Source of the DNA: Herminiimonas sp.
GTDB lineage: Bacteria > Pseudomonadota > Gammaproteobacteria > Burkholderiales > Burkholderiaceae
Assembly (NCBI RefSeq): GCF_030655415.1
Contig: NZ_JAURVN010000006.1
Coordinates: 123,169 to 187,168, forward strand
Direction: 5' to 3'
DNA: 64,000 bases
Shown here: in pieces, positions 43,507-53,310 of the stretch
Numbering within the stretch: the stretch's first letter is position 1
Layout: every line of letters begins with the position of its first letter
Position numbers and translations under genes: made by a program
The notes under the pieces: generated by a model
The model's database searches: none
Seen by the model: the letters and a program-made list of their open reading frames with translations, nothing else
Told to the model about the DNA's origin: nothing

Positions 43507-45324
43507 TTATTCCACAGTCACAGACTTCGCCAAATTGCGTGGCTTGTCGACGTCAGTGCCACGCGCCAACGCAGTGTGATAGGCCAGCAATTGCAATGGC
43601 ACGACATGCAGTATCGGTGACAGCGCGCCGTAGTGTTCCGGCAAACGAATCACATGCAAACCTTCGCCCGAAGTGATGCGCGAATCGCCATCGGCGAACA
43701 CGTACAACTCGCCGCCGCGTGCGCGGACTTCTTGCATATTTGATTTCAATTTCTCGATCATCGAATCATTCGGTGCAACCGTGACGACCGGCATTTCTTC
43801 GGTGACGAGTGCGAGTGGGCCGTGTTTCAGTTCACCAGCTGGATACGCTTCAGCGTGGATGTATGAAATCTCTTTCAGCTTCAACGCGCCTTCGAGTGCG
43901 ATTGGATAGTGCAGGCCACGACCTAAGAACAGTGCGTTTTCTTTGCGGGCGAAGGCTTCTGCCCAGGCAATGATTTGCGGTTCCAGCGCGAGCACGGCGG
44001 TGATGGCGACTGGCAGATGGCGCATTTGTTTGAGGTAGGCGGCTTCGTCCTTGTCACTCAAACGACCTTTGACTTGCGCCAGTGTCAGCGTCAACAGGAA
44101 CAATGCGGCCAGTTGCGTGGTGAAGGCTTTGGTCGATGCAACACCAACTTCGACCCCGGCGCGCGTGATGTAGGCGAGCGCGCACTCACGCACCATCGCA
44201 CTGGTGGCAGCATTGCAGATGGTTAAAGTGTGCTTCATGCCGTGCGATTGCGCGTGGCGCAGTGCGGCCAAAGTATCTGCGGTTTCGCCACTTTGCGAGA
44301 TGGTGACGACCAACGCATTCGGATTCGGTACGCTGTCGCGGTAGCGATATTCGCTGGCAATTTCTACATCGCAGCGCACGCCGGCAATCGCTTCTATCCA
44401 GTATTTGGCGGTCATGCCCGAGTAGTAACTGGTGCCGCAAGCAAGGATCAGGACTGAGTCGATCTGTTTGAAAATATTGAACGCCTGGTCGCCGAAAATA
44501 TCCGGCGTGATGCTTTCAATTCCTTCGAGTGTGTCGGCGATCGCGCGCGGCTGCTCGAAGATTTCCTTCTGCATGTAATGCCGATACGGGCCGAGTTCGA
44601 CTGCGCCTGTGTGGGCGTGTACGGTTTTGACTTCGCGTTGTACTTGCTTGCCATCCGCATCGACGATCCAGACGCGTTGCAACTGCAGGTCGACGACATC
44701 GCCTTCTTCCAGATAAATAATTTGATCGGTGGTGCCGGCCAATGCCAATGCGTCCGAGGCGACAAAGTTTTCGCCATTGCCAACACCAACGATCAGTGGC
44801 GAGCCGCGACGCGCGCCGACCACACGATGCGGTTCATCGCGGCTGAATACCGCAATCGCGAATGCGCCATCGAGGCGTTTGGTGGTGAGTTGTACGGTTT
44901 CAAACAAATCGCCGGTATATAAATGGTCGACCAGATGGGCGATGACTTCGGTATCGGTCTGGCTTTCGAAAACGTAGCCTAGCGCTTTCAGCTCATCGCG
45001 CAGTTCATCGTGATTTTCGATGATGCCGTTATGGACGACGGCGATGCGGTCGCGGGAAAAATGCGGATGCGCGTTGTGCGATGCCGGTGCGCCGTGTGTG
45101 GCCCAGCGCGTGTGTGCGATGCCAGTAAAACCTTCGAGGTGTTCCTTGGCGATCTGTTTTTCCAGTTCTGCCACGCGCGCGGTGCTGCGTGAGCGCTCCA
45201 GCTTGCCGTCCACGTGCAGCGCGACGCCGCAGGAATCATAGCCGCGGTATTCCAGCCGTTTGAGTCCTTCGACCAGAATAGGGGTGATATTGCGTTGCGC
45301 TACTGCGCCGACGATACCGCACAT
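43507..45324 (-). CDS. glmS: Glutamine-fructose-6-phosphate aminotransferase (isomerizing)
   Basis: 605 residues. The N-terminal class II glutaminase begins MCGIVGAV, with Cys2 as nucleophile after Met removal, plus HTRWATHG and HNGIIENH. Two SIS isomerase domains follow ([43 protein letters not shown]), with the C-terminal [11 protein letters not shown] tail. It makes glucosamine-6-phosphate for peptidoglycan and LPS. It is about 4 kb from glmU, which acts later in the same pathway. No glmS ribozyme was seen in the short upstream region. Confidence 0.98.
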   Translation of the reverse strand: MCGIVGAVAQRNITPILVEGLKRLEYRGYDSCGVALHVDGKLERSRSTARVAELEKQIAKEHLEGFTGIAHTRWATHGAPASHNAHPHFSRDRIAVVHNGIIENHDELRDELKALGYVFESQTDTEVIAHLVDHLYTGDLFETVQLTTKRLDGAFAIAVFSRDEPHRVVGARRGSPLIVGVGNGENFVASDALALAGTTDQIIYLEEGDVVDLQLQRVWIVDADGKQVQREVKTVHAHTGAVELGPYRHYMQKEIFEQPRAIADTLEGIESITPDIFGDQAFNIFKQIDSVLILACGTSYYSGMTAKYWIEAIAGVRCDVEIASEYRYRDSVPNPNALVVTISQSGETADTLAALRHAQSHGMKHTLTICNAATSAMVRECALAYITRAGVEVGVASTKAFTTQLAALFLLTLTLAQVKGRLSDKDEAAYLKQMRHLPVAITAVLALEPQIIAWAEAFARKENALFLGRGLHYPIALEGALKLKEISYIHAEAYPAGELKHGPLALVTEEMPVVTVAPNDSMIEKLKSNMQEVRARGGELYVFADGDSRITSGEGLHVIRLPEHYGALSPILHVVPLQLLAYHTALARGTDVDKPRNLAKSVTVE

Positions 45325-45470
45325 AGGAACCTCGTTGTGATTTGTGTAAGTGACACAGTCTAGATGAGGGTTTGTGAAATAAGTTTTCTAAATATTGAAA
45401 TAAATGACTTATTATTTCTCTTGATTGATTAAGTGAAATTTAATTTCAAATATATGAATATATTTTCCAT

Positions 45471-45944
45471 ATGAGCGACGAAATACTATTGCTGGATGAA
45501 CTCGATAAACGCATTTTGAATGCGCTACAGATCGATTCATCGCAAACCAACAACGATTTGGCAGTGGCTGTGCACGCTTCGCCGCCAACTTGTCTGCGCC
45601 GCGTTAAACGTATGGTTGATGCGGGCGTGATCGAGCGTCAGGTGGCGATCGTCTCGCCGCAAAAGATAGGTGCGGGTCTAACTTCGATAGTTGAAATTAC
45701 TTTGGATAATCAGGCTGCCGAACGGCAGGTGGAATTTGAAGCCTTGGTCGCCACTGAAAGCGCAGTGCTGCAATGCTATCGCGTGTCGCCCGGCCCGGAT
45801 TTTGTGCTGGTGATACAGGTGGCGGATATGCCGGCGTATAACGCGCTGGTGCACCGCCTGTTTGCATCGCATGCGAATGTGCGCAACGTGAAAAGCTTTT
45901 TCTCCATCCATCGCAGCAAATTTGAAACGCGCATCGCAGTATGA
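45471..45944 (+). CDS. Lrp/AsnC-family transcriptional regulator
   Basis: 157 residues. An N-terminal AsnC helix-turn-helix at about 8-60 (LDELDKRILNALQIDSSQTNNDLAVAV, SPPTCLRRVKRM) precedes a RAM ligand-binding domain from about 70 (YRVSPGPDFVLVIQVADM). It is divergent from glmS with an AT-rich gap of 146 bases that should hold both promoters. The effector is unknown. Its stop lies 10 bases from that of a convergent LysR gene. Confidence 0.93.
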   Translation: MSDEILLLDELDKRILNALQIDSSQTNNDLAVAVHASPPTCLRRVKRMVDAGVIERQVAIVSPQKIGAGLTSIVEITLDNQAAERQVEFEALVATESAVLQCYRVSPGPDFVLVIQVADMPAYNALVHRLFASHANVRNVKSFFSIHRSKFETRIAV

Positions 45945-45954
45945 CGATCGTCGC

Positions 45955-46827
45955 TTAAAACATTTCCAAAAACTGTTTCGCCGCAGCCGATAAGCGCTGG
46001 CCTTTAAGCCAGGTAATTGCCACCGCGGATTCCAGCTTGCAGCCGGTGATCTCGGCAATATGCAGCGACTCGCTAGCCTTGAGCGCAGCAGCCGAACGCG
46101 GCACGATCGCAGCGCCCAAGCCTAATTCCACCAATGTCAGCAGCGCCATCACGTTGTCGCTTTCGCAAAACACGGTCGGCTCAACTTTGGCCGCACGCAA
46201 TTCATCCCACACCATGTCGTGCCAGAAAATCCCATGCTGGCGCTGCATCAGTAGCAAAGGTTCACGCGCAACTTGCGGCAGCGTAATCGTCGCAGGGCGC
46301 GTTTGTCCCGCATTTTTGCGCATGACAGCAACCCATGGTTCGGTCACCAGCGGTTTGATTTCATAAATCTTGTCGTCTATGGGCAGTCGCACGATGCCGA
46401 CTTCGATTACGTGGGAGTTCAGTAATTCCAGCACGCGATAGGTATTCCCTTCGCGCCATTGAAAAGTCACTTCCGGATATTTCGCATGGAATTCAGCAAG
46501 CCGCGGCGGCATATATAAATGACCGATACCAGGCGGGCTGCCGATTCCCAAAGTGCCGCGCAAACCCTGGTCGAATTCGCGGATTTCCTTGGTGGTGCTA
46601 TCCACCAGCCCGAGGATTTGTTCGGCGCGTTGATACAGCGCATGGCCAGCTTCCGTCAGGCGCAGGCTTTTGGTATTGCGCTCTATTAGTTGCACGCCTA
46701 GATTTTCTTCCAGCATCTTCAATTGCAGGCTGAGTGGTGGCTGCGCCATATGCAGACGTTTGGCGGCGCGGCTGATTTGGCCTTCTTCAGCGATGGCCAT
46801 GAAATATTTGAGTTGTCGGATATCCAT
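45955..46827 (-). CDS. LysR-family transcriptional regulator
   Basis: 290 residues. The helix-turn-helix (GQISRAAKRLHMAQPPLSLQLKMLEENLGVQLIERN) is at 17-52, followed by a two-lobed effector domain (LRGTLGIGSPPGIGHLY, LTLVELGLGAAIVP). It resembles the BenM/CynR-like group in the QPPLS recognition helix. It is divergent from an MFS transporter 121 bases away, the likely target. Confidence 0.93.
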   Translation of the reverse strand: MDIRQLKYFMAIAEEGQISRAAKRLHMAQPPLSLQLKMLEENLGVQLIERNTKSLRLTEAGHALYQRAEQILGLVDSTTKEIREFDQGLRGTLGIGSPPGIGHLYMPPRLAEFHAKYPEVTFQWREGNTYRVLELLNSHVIEVGIVRLPIDDKIYEIKPLVTEPWVAVMRKNAGQTRPATITLPQVAREPLLLMQRQHGIFWHDMVWDELRAAKVEPTVFCESDNVMALLTLVELGLGAAIVPRSAAALKASESLHIAEITGCKLESAVAITWLKGQRLSAAAKQFLEMF

Positions 46828-46948
46828 AGCAGTCCTTTGGATTTGGTTATTTATATTTTAAAGGTATGAGTGATGAATAAATACAGTATTTTCCTTATGA
46901 ACAGTGCGCGTCTAGACTGAAGCTCAGTTAAAGAATTTGGAGAAAGTG

Positions 46949-48124
46949 ATGTTGCGCAAATCGACGGTATGGATCATGGCGATCACGGGCGGCGTGGTGG
47001 TTGCGAATAATTATTACAACCAGCCCTTGCTGGTCGAGTTCGCGCGCACTTTTGGCGTTACCGAGAAATCGGTCGGGCCGGTCGCTGCATTGACGCAGTT
47101 TGGTTATGCGTTCGGTATGTTGGTATTTTTACCGCTGAGCGACATGCTGGAAAGACGGATGTTGATCCGCCTGTTGCTGCTCGCTTCCACCTGCGCATTG
47201 GTCGCGACTGCGTTGGCACCATCCATTCACTGGTTGATCATCGCGGGCTTTGTCGTCGGATTCACCAGCGTCGTGCCGCAACTGGTGACACCATTCGTCG
47301 CGCAATTGGCAGAGCCGAAAGATCGCGGCGCGGTGGTCGGCATTGTGATGGGCGGTTTGCTGACGGGTATTTTGCTATCGCGCACGATTGCTGGTTTTGT
47401 CGGTGCGCATTTCAGTTGGCAAACCATGTACTGGATTGCTGCAGGCTTGATGATCGTGTTGTTCTTTGCTCTCGGGCGCGCGCTGCCAAAAGGCCCGCCG
47501 ACTTTTCACGGCAATTACAAATCGCTGTTGCAATCGATGCTGGAGTTGATACGCACGCAACCCGTATTGCGCGAAACGTCATTGGTCGCCGCGCTGCAGT
47601 TCGCAGCTTTCAGTGCGTTCTGGACTACGCTGGTATTCCATGTGCACAGCTTGCCGCAAGCATATGGCAGCGATGTCGCCGGGATGTTCGGGATTGTCGG
47701 CGTGATCGGCGCCATCGCCGCGCCGTATGCTGGCAAATTATCCGATAGTAAAAGTCCGCGGCTAACCGTGATGTTGAGCAGCATTGCCTTCGTTGTTGCG
47801 TATGTCGCGTTCGGTGCGATTGGTTATTCGCTGGTCGGCCTAGCAGTCGGCGTGGTGTTACTGGATCTCGGCATGCAGTCGGGCCACGTATCGAATATGA
47901 CGCGCAACTTCGCATTGAAAAGCGAAGCGCTGGGGCGTTTGAATACGGTCTATAACGTCACAAGGTTTTTAGGCGGCGGCATAGGTTCGCTGATCGGCAA
48001 TATCGCATGGATACACTGGCACTGGCTGGGCGTATGCGTGATGGGTGGTGTGTTGTCTTTATTGGCGATTGCAGTGCAGATGTATTACGGGCGTCGTTAT
48101 GCCGTCGTGCAGATGGCACATTGA
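46949..48124 (+). CDS. MFS transporter
   Basis: 391 residues from the ATG at 46949, with GGAG upstream; a TTG start at 46937 is also open. 12 predicted helices. It begins with NNYYNQPLLVEFA and carries the MFS loop motif LSDMLERRMLIR, like the YgaY/YnfM-type efflux group, but the substrate cannot be told. It is divergent from a LysR regulator and is followed by a strong terminator. Confidence 0.88.
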   Translation: MLRKSTVWIMAITGGVVVANNYYNQPLLVEFARTFGVTEKSVGPVAALTQFGYAFGMLVFLPLSDMLERRMLIRLLLLASTCALVATALAPSIHWLIIAGFVVGFTSVVPQLVTPFVAQLAEPKDRGAVVGIVMGGLLTGILLSRTIAGFVGAHFSWQTMYWIAAGLMIVLFFALGRALPKGPPTFHGNYKSLLQSMLELIRTQPVLRETSLVAALQFAAFSAFWTTLVFHVHSLPQAYGSDVAGMFGIVGVIGAIAAPYAGKLSDSKSPRLTVMLSSIAFVVAYVAFGAIGYSLVGLAVGVVLLDLGMQSGHVSNMTRNFALKSEALGRLNTVYNVTRFLGGGIGSLIGNIAWIHWHWLGVCVMGGVLSLLAIAVQMYYGRRYAVVQMAH

Positions 48125-48127
48125 AAT

Positions 48128-48156
48128 AAAAAATCGGGCTTGCGGCCCGATTTTTT
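48128..48156. terminator. Bidirectional rho-independent terminator
   Basis: AAAAAATCGGGC, a short loop and GCCCGATTTTTT, between the convergent MFS and glmU genes. A weaker AT-rich stem (AATATTCA/TGAATATT, 48168-48193) lies nearer glmU. Confidence 0.92.
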
Positions 48157-48207
48157 ATTCAAGAGTTAATATTCAACGCTTACGCTGAATATTCACTTTT
48201 AAATCTT

Positions 48208-49566
48208 TTACTTCTTGATCTTCACTGGTCGCTGCCAGCCTTCAATCGTAATCTGCTTGGCACGCGATACCGTCAATTTCTCCGCAGGCGCATCTTTGGT
48301 CAAGGTCGTACCCGCACCAATCGTCGAACCTTTACCCACACGTATAGGCGCAATCAATTGTGTCGCACTGCCGACGAAAACATCGTCTTCAATAATGGTG
48401 CGCGATTTATTCACTCCATCGTAGTTACAGGTGATTGTGCCAGCACCAATGTTGACGCGCGACCCAACCGTCGAATCGCCGATATAGGTTAAATGATTCG
48501 CCTTGCTGTGCGCGGCGATTTCGCTGTTTTTTACTTCTACGAAATTACCTATGTGTACGTCTTCTGCCAGCACGGTACCTGGGCGCAGACGCGCGTAAGG
48601 TCCGATGATGCACGCTTCTCCGACGACGGCGTTTTCAAAATGGCTGAAAGGGCGAATGTGGGTTTGCGCACCGACGCTCGTGTTGTGGATCACGCAGTAT
48701 GAGTCAACGCGTACGCCGTCGGCCAAGGTGACATTGCCTTCAAATACGCAGCCGACATCGATAGATACATCGCGACCGCAGGTGAGTGTGCCGCGTACAT
48801 CGATGCGTGATGGATCGGCCAGCGTGACGCCTTGTTCCAGTAATGCGTTGGCGATATTGTGTTGATGTACGCGTTCCAGTTCGGCTAACTGGACTTTGCT
48901 GTTGACGCCGTGGGTTTCCCACACGTGGTCGGGTTGAGCGGATACGACTTCAACGCCATCGGCCACTGCGCTGGCAACGATATCGGTCAAGTAATACTCG
49001 CCTTGCGCGTTCTTGTTGGAAAGATTGGCCAACCATTTTTTAAGTAAAACGGTAGGTGCGACGATGATGCCAGTGTTGACTTCGGTAATTGCGCGCTCGT
49101 CGTCGCTAGCGTCTTTTTGCTCAACAATGCGCTTGATAGAATTTTTTTCACGGACGATGCGACCATAGCCAGTTGGGTTGTCCATGTTGACGGTGAGTAT
49201 GCCCAACTTATTGGAACCTGCGATGTCCAACAAACGTTGCAATGAAGCAGCAGTTGTCAGCGGCACATCACCGTACAGAATCAAGGTCGGCGCGTTGTCA
49301 TCGAGTTGCGGCACCGCTTGCATCACTGCGTGACCGGTACCAAGTTGCGGTTCCTGTTTGGCAAATGCCAGATCCTTGGCCTGTAATAACTGCGGGACTT
49401 GTTCACCGCCGTGGCCGTAAATAACACAAAGTTTGGTTGGTGACAGTTGTCGAGCAGTATCGATTACATGCGATAAAAGAGCTTTGCCCGCCAATGGGTG
49501 CAGAACTTTCGGGAGCGCGGACTGCATGCGCTTTCCCATACCTGCAGCAAGAATGACTATGTTCAT
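48208..49566 (-). CDS. glmU: Bifunctional N-acetylglucosamine-1-phosphate uridyltransferase / glucosamine-1-phosphate acetyltransferase
   Basis: 452 residues from the ATG at 49566; the frame to 49590 adds 8 residues. The N-terminal pyrophosphorylase has [22 protein letters not shown], and the C-terminal left-handed beta-helix acetyltransferase has [29 protein letters not shown] and [14 protein letters not shown]. It makes UDP-N-acetylglucosamine, the precursor for the cell wall and lipid A, using product derived from the nearby GlmS. It is divergent from a lipoprotein gene with only 18 bases between start codons. Confidence 0.98.
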   Translation of the reverse strand: MNIVILAAGMGKRMQSALPKVLHPLAGKALLSHVIDTARQLSPTKLCVIYGHGGEQVPQLLQAKDLAFAKQEPQLGTGHAVMQAVPQLDDNAPTLILYGDVPLTTAASLQRLLDIAGSNKLGILTVNMDNPTGYGRIVREKNSIKRIVEQKDASDDERAITEVNTGIIVAPTVLLKKWLANLSNKNAQGEYYLTDIVASAVADGVEVVSAQPDHVWETHGVNSKVQLAELERVHQHNIANALLEQGVTLADPSRIDVRGTLTCGRDVSIDVGCVFEGNVTLADGVRVDSYCVIHNTSVGAQTHIRPFSHFENAVVGEACIIGPYARLRPGTVLAEDVHIGNFVEVKNSEIAAHSKANHLTYIGDSTVGSRVNIGAGTITCNYDGVNKSRTIIEDDVFVGSATQLIAPIRVGKGSTIGAGTTLTKDAPAEKLTVSRAKQITIEGWQRPVKIKK

Positions 49567-49584
49567 AGAAAGCCAATAAAAAGA

Positions 49585-50481
49585 ATGCAAAATCTTATCA
49601 CGCGTCCCTCACTTGCTATTGCGAAAAAGCTGACGATTTTCGCAACCGCCTTTATTTTGCTGGCTTGCGGTGCTGTGCGCATCGGCTTCAATAATGGCGA
49701 AACTGTTTCGTATTGGTGGCTCAATAGTTACGTTGATTTTGAAACCGAGCAGAAACCGTGGGTCAAGCGTCACATCGAAGATCTGTTTGCCTGGCATCAT
49801 AAAACGCAGCTGCGCGAGTATGTGCAACTAGTCTCACGCATACAGCATCGAGATTTGGCAACGGTGACCAAGGCCGATTTGTTGGCGGACTATGAAACTG
49901 GCAGAAAAGAAGTGATGGAAATTGCCGATAAAGCCGCGCCCGATTTGGCTGATCTCGCTCTGTCATTGACTTCGGAACAAATCGCGAACATCGAAGAAAA
50001 GCTGGCGAAGAACACGACTAAATATCGCAAGGAATATTTGAGTGGCGATAAGGCTAGCCGACAGGAATTTCGTTACAAAAAAATGTTAAAGCAGGCCGAA
50101 TACTGGTTCGGCAGCTTTAGCCGTGCGCAAGAGCAGCAGTTGCGCACCTTATCTGATGCGCGTCCTTTAAATAATGAATTGGTGTTGGGTGATCGCATGC
50201 GCCGCCAGATGGAATTGGTCGCCTTGCTAAAAAAAATTCACGCGGAAAAACCAAGCAGGGATGCGACTGCTGCGATGATCAAAAAATATATTGCGGCGAC
50301 GGTGGATCATTTTGGCAATAAAGAACAGCAGGCATTCTTTGATGCGCTGACCGATGCCAATGCGGGTTTGGTCGCAGAGATGATGCATATGGCGACGCCG
50401 GATCAGAAGTCGCATTTCGTTAGAACCTTGCAAGACTGGATCAGCGATTTCAATCGCTTATCCGCCAAGGCCGCGTCATAG
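49585..50481 (+). CDS. DUF6279-type lipoprotein
   Basis: 298 residues from the ATG at 49585; the frame opens at 49498 but that part overlaps glmU. A lipoprotein signal ends in [10 protein letters not shown]. The body is helical and charged, with [10 protein letters not shown] near the N-terminus and [10 protein letters not shown], features I associate with DUF6279. Function unknown; expected in the outer membrane or periplasm. Its promoter must overlap the glmU gene or its promoter. Confidence 0.78.
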   Translation: MQNLITRPSLAIAKKLTIFATAFILLACGAVRIGFNNGETVSYWWLNSYVDFETEQKPWVKRHIEDLFAWHHKTQLREYVQLVSRIQHRDLATVTKADLLADYETGRKEVMEIADKAAPDLADLALSLTSEQIANIEEKLAKNTTKYRKEYLSGDKASRQEFRYKKMLKQAEYWFGSFSRAQEQQLRTLSDARPLNNELVLGDRMRRQMELVALLKKIHAEKPSRDATAAMIKKYIAATVDHFGNKEQQAFFDALTDANAGLVAEMMHMATPDQKSHFVRTLQDWISDFNRLSAKAAS

Positions 50482-50548
50482 ATAAGTCGACGCTAGAATC
50501 GGACCTGAACAAACTGTATATTGAAATGCTAACCACACGGGAGTGTTT

Positions 50549-50938
50549 ATGAAACATTTGGCTACCGCAGTATTGCTGTCTTCAATTGCAACCTTGTCTT
50601 TCGCGCAAAAAGCGCCAGAGGCAACCGATACCTGCATCTCGAAACGTCAGGATATTTTGAAGCAAATCGACCAAGCCAAGTCAAAAGGCAATGACAAGAA
50701 AGTGGCTGGTTTGAATAAAGCATTGAAAGCGAATGACGCAAACTGCACGCCTGAATCATTGCGTGCCGCACGTGAAAAAGATGTCAGCGAAGCGCGCGCA
50801 AAAGTCGCGGATCGCGATCGTGAATTGACCGAAGCCAAGGCTGAAGGCAAGGACAAAGACAAAATCGCCAAACGGGAACAGAAGCTGAATGAAGCGCAGG
50901 CAGAGTTGCAACGCGCGCAAAAGGTGCTAGGCAATTAA
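50549..50938 (+). CDS. DUF1090-family periplasmic protein
   Basis: 129 residues from the ATG at 50549, with a GGGAG site 6 bases upstream; a GTG at 50543 is in frame. A signal peptide ends at SFA. A coiled-coil-like helical body of Lys/Glu/Asp/Ala heptads follows, with two cysteines (DTCISKRQDIL and DANCTPESL), as in YqjC. Function unknown. It lies 68 bases after the DUF6279 gene, possibly on the same transcript. Confidence 0.88.
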   Translation: MKHLATAVLLSSIATLSFAQKAPEATDTCISKRQDILKQIDQAKSKGNDKKVAGLNKALKANDANCTPESLRAAREKDVSEARAKVADRDRELTEAKAEGKDKDKIAKREQKLNEAQAELQRAQKVLGN

Positions 50939-51019
50939 TTGTTGGAGATGATGCTTGAGTAAATTCTGACGACGAGATATGTAGTCAGAATTTATGCAGG
51001 ACAAATTGGCAGTATTTTT

Positions 51020-51061
51020 CTACAAGGCCTTCAATGCGTTAACGCATTGAAGGCCTTGTAG
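51020..51061. repeat. Perfect 42-bp palindrome at the 3' end of ttcA
   Basis: Each 21-base arm begins CTACAAGGCCTTCAATGCG, and the centre is GTTAAC with no spacer. It starts 81 bases after the DUF1090 stop and ends 3 bases before the ttcA stop codon. A long hairpin would form on either RNA, but there is no T run after the stem on either strand, so it is not a normal intrinsic terminator, although it may protect or define the 3' ends of both convergent transcripts. Confidence 0.85.
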
Positions 51062-51064
51062 TGT

Positions 51065-52030
51065 TTACTCTTCCGAACGCAGTGGAATAATGCTGGAAAC
51101 AGTAGAGCCGGTAGAGCAAGGTTCTTCATCAAATGCGATGTCGCCATTCGCCATCGCTTCACCCGTCGCTTTCAAATCTTTGAAGCCAAACAATTCGCCA
51201 TCCATCAAGTGCGATGGCACGACAGTCGATAATGACGAGAAGATATTGTCGACGCGACCTGGATGTTTTTTCTCCCATTCACGCAACATGTTCTTGATCT
51301 GTTTGCGCTGCAGGTTTTCCTGGCTGCCGCATAGATCGCAAGGAATGATAGGGAAGTTTTTCACCTGCGCGTAGCGCTCGGTGTCTGCTTCTTTCACATA
51401 CGCCAAAGGACGAATCACGATGTGCTTGCCATCATCGGATTGCAGTTTTGGCGGCATGCCTTTGATCTTCGCACCGAAGAACATATTCAGGAAAAAGGTT
51501 TCCATGATGTCGTCTCTATGATGGCCGAGCGCGATTTTGTTCGCGCCCAGTTCATCGGCAACACGATACAAAATGCCGCGACGCAGACGTGAACACAGCG
51601 AGCAAGTGGTTTTGCCTTCCGGGATCAGGCGCTTGACGATGCTGTAGGTATCCTGATTCTCGATATGGAATGGGATGCCGAGTTCTTTCAGATACGCCGG
51701 CAGAATGTGATCGGGAAAATTCGGCTGCTTTTGATCCAGATTGACCGCAATGATGTCGAACTTGATCGGTGCGCGTTCGCGCAGCGTCATCAAAATATCC
51801 AGTAAGGCGTAACTGTCTTTGCCGCCTGACAAACACACCATGATCTTGTCGCCGTCTTCAATCATGTTGAAGTCGCCGATCGCTTGACCGACCTGGCGAC
51901 ACAGACGTTTGTGCAGCTTGTTATTTTCGTAGACGATCTTTTCGCTGGCTTTGAAGCTCAAGGCTGCTGCGGTTTCTGTCGGCGTTGTTGTATCTGCAAT
52001 CACAGCATCATTCATTACAGTTTGGGACAT
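51065..52030 (-). CDS. ttcA: tRNA 2-thiocytidine biosynthesis protein TtcA
   Basis: 321 residues. The PP-loop ATP motif [15 protein letters not shown] is at about 65, then [14 protein letters not shown] (the CxxC iron-sulfur ligands) and [20 protein letters not shown] with the third cysteine. It thiolates cytidine 32 of some tRNAs using a [4Fe-4S] cluster. It starts one base after the folB stop and is the last gene of a probable three-gene operon with folB and an SDR. The first about 30 residues are poorly conserved-looking. Confidence 0.96.
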   Translation of the reverse strand: MSQTVMNDAVIADTTTPTETAAALSFKASEKIVYENNKLHKRLCRQVGQAIGDFNMIEDGDKIMVCLSGGKDSYALLDILMTLRERAPIKFDIIAVNLDQKQPNFPDHILPAYLKELGIPFHIENQDTYSIVKRLIPEGKTTCSLCSRLRRGILYRVADELGANKIALGHHRDDIMETFFLNMFFGAKIKGMPPKLQSDDGKHIVIRPLAYVKEADTERYAQVKNFPIIPCDLCGSQENLQRKQIKNMLREWEKKHPGRVDNIFSSLSTVVPSHLMDGELFGFKDLKATGEAMANGDIAFDEEPCSTGSTVSSIIPLRSEE

Positions 52031-52031
52031 A

Positions 52032-52427
52032 TCAGTTCCCCTTGATCCGGAATACTTCTACGCCGACCGAATCGCAATCCGGATAGACGTCAGGCTTCTC
52101 GGTTGATACGCGTGCGGCGCGGACTTTTGGATGCGCCAGCATCGCCTTGATGACATCGTCGCACAAGGTTTCCTGCAAATGCACGTGGCCTTGCGCCATG
52201 CGTTTGGCAATCGTGCTGCGCATGAAATCGTAATCAACGACTTCGTCCAGCGTATCCGCAGTCGGTGTCGATTCATTCAATGGGATGAACAGATCGACGT
52301 TGATCAGCACGCGCTGCTCGCCTTTCTTTTCAAACTCGTGCACGCCGATATTGATTTTTACTTCGTAATTGCTCAAAAACAAACGACGGCAATCGGCGAG
52401 CTGTGGATGGAAAAGGAAGGAATTCAT
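52032..52427 (-). CDS. folB: Dihydroneopterin aldolase
   Basis: 131 residues from the ATG at 52427; the frame to 52499 runs into the upstream gene. The FolB fold shows in [26 protein letters not shown], then [15 protein letters not shown] with the substrate-binding residues, and [17 protein letters not shown]. It converts dihydroneopterin to hydroxymethyl-dihydropterin plus glycolaldehyde in folate synthesis. The gene before it is a pteridine-reductase-like SDR, which supports a pterin operon. Confidence 0.9.
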   Translation of the reverse strand: MNSFLFHPQLADCRRLFLSNYEVKINIGVHEFEKKGEQRVLINVDLFIPLNESTPTADTLDEVVDYDFMRSTIAKRMAQGHVHLQETLCDDVIKAMLAHPKVRAARVSTEKPDVYPDCDSVGVEVFRIKGN

Positions 52428-52485
52428 ATCTATTTTTAAACCAGTTTTATTGCAAAAAATCTTGCGGGTGAAGAATCTTAAAAAA

Positions 52486-53265
52486 TCAGGAAGCGACAAA
52501 CATGACGTCGCGCTGCAAGGGAATCAGGTGTTGCCCGCCATCGACGATGATAGTGGTGCCGGTAATCGATGGCGATTCGGCGACGAAGCAAACGGTCGCG
52601 GCGATATCTTCTGGAGTGCTGGAGCGACCTAGCGGCGTGACTTTATGTGCGCGCTCGAATTCTGCTTCGCTCTGGTCGCCGGATACCAGCGTAATGCCGG
52701 GTGCGACGCCGACCACTCGTACCTTCGGAGCGAGTGCCTGCGCCAGCATCGTGGTCGCGCTGTGCAAAGCTGCCTTCGATAATGTGTACGACAAAAAATC
52801 CGGATTCAGGTTGAACAGTTTTTGATCGAGCAAATTAACCACTACTGATTGTTCGCCATCGGCGGTTTCTTCAAACAAGGTTTGCGCGAGCAAAACCGGC
52901 GCTACCAGATTGACATGCATGTGCGCGTCCAGCGATGCGCCAGAAAAATCAGTGGCGCTATCGTAATCGAACAGCGACGCATTATTCACTACGCAGGAAA
53001 TCGGTCCGAGCTGCGCCGCGGCCGCGCGCAACAATGATTTAACTGCGACCTCATCGCTTAAATCGCAAGGCAGCGCAATCGCGTTGCGACCAAGTGCGGC
53101 GATCTCGGCCACGGTTGCATGTGCCTCGTCCGCCGAGTGCGCGTAATGTACAACCACGTCCCAACCACGCTGCGCCAAGCCGAGCGCAATCGCACGGCCT
53201 ATGCGTTTGGCCGCGCCGGTAACGAGCGCTGTTTTTCTTGAAACTGTTGGTTTATCTGTGGACAT
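52486..53265 (-). CDS. Pteridine-reductase-like SDR (FolM/PTR1 type)
   Basis: 259 residues from the ATG at 53265; an ATG at 53331 would overlap the divergent gene. It has TGAAKRIGRAIALGLAQRGWDVVVHY, with the AKR(I/L)G form of the cofactor loop typical of pteridine reductases, NNAS, and the catalytic SYTLSK (YxxxK). It would reduce dihydropterin or dihydrofolate with NADPH. It lies 58 bases upstream of folB in the same direction. The symbol is left blank because PTR1, FolM and FabG-like members are hard to separate by eye. Confidence 0.85.
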   Translation of the reverse strand: MSTDKPTVSRKTALVTGAAKRIGRAIALGLAQRGWDVVVHYAHSADEAHATVAEIAALGRNAIALPCDLSDEVAVKSLLRAAAAQLGPISCVVNNASLFDYDSATDFSGASLDAHMHVNLVAPVLLAQTLFEETADGEQSVVVNLLDQKLFNLNPDFLSYTLSKAALHSATTMLAQALAPKVRVVGVAPGITLVSGDQSEAEFERAHKVTPLGRSSTPEDIAATVCFVAESPSITGTTIIVDGGQHLIPLQRDVMFVAS

Positions 53266-53310
53266 GGATGCTTGTGTTGTGTCTTCTGCTGATTTCTTTA
53301 CAATACCGCC

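Noticed and set aside
45325..45470. Possible glmS ribozyme or leader
   Set aside because: The upstream gap is only 146 AT-rich bases and shows none of the ribozyme core; such ribozymes are a Gram-positive trait.
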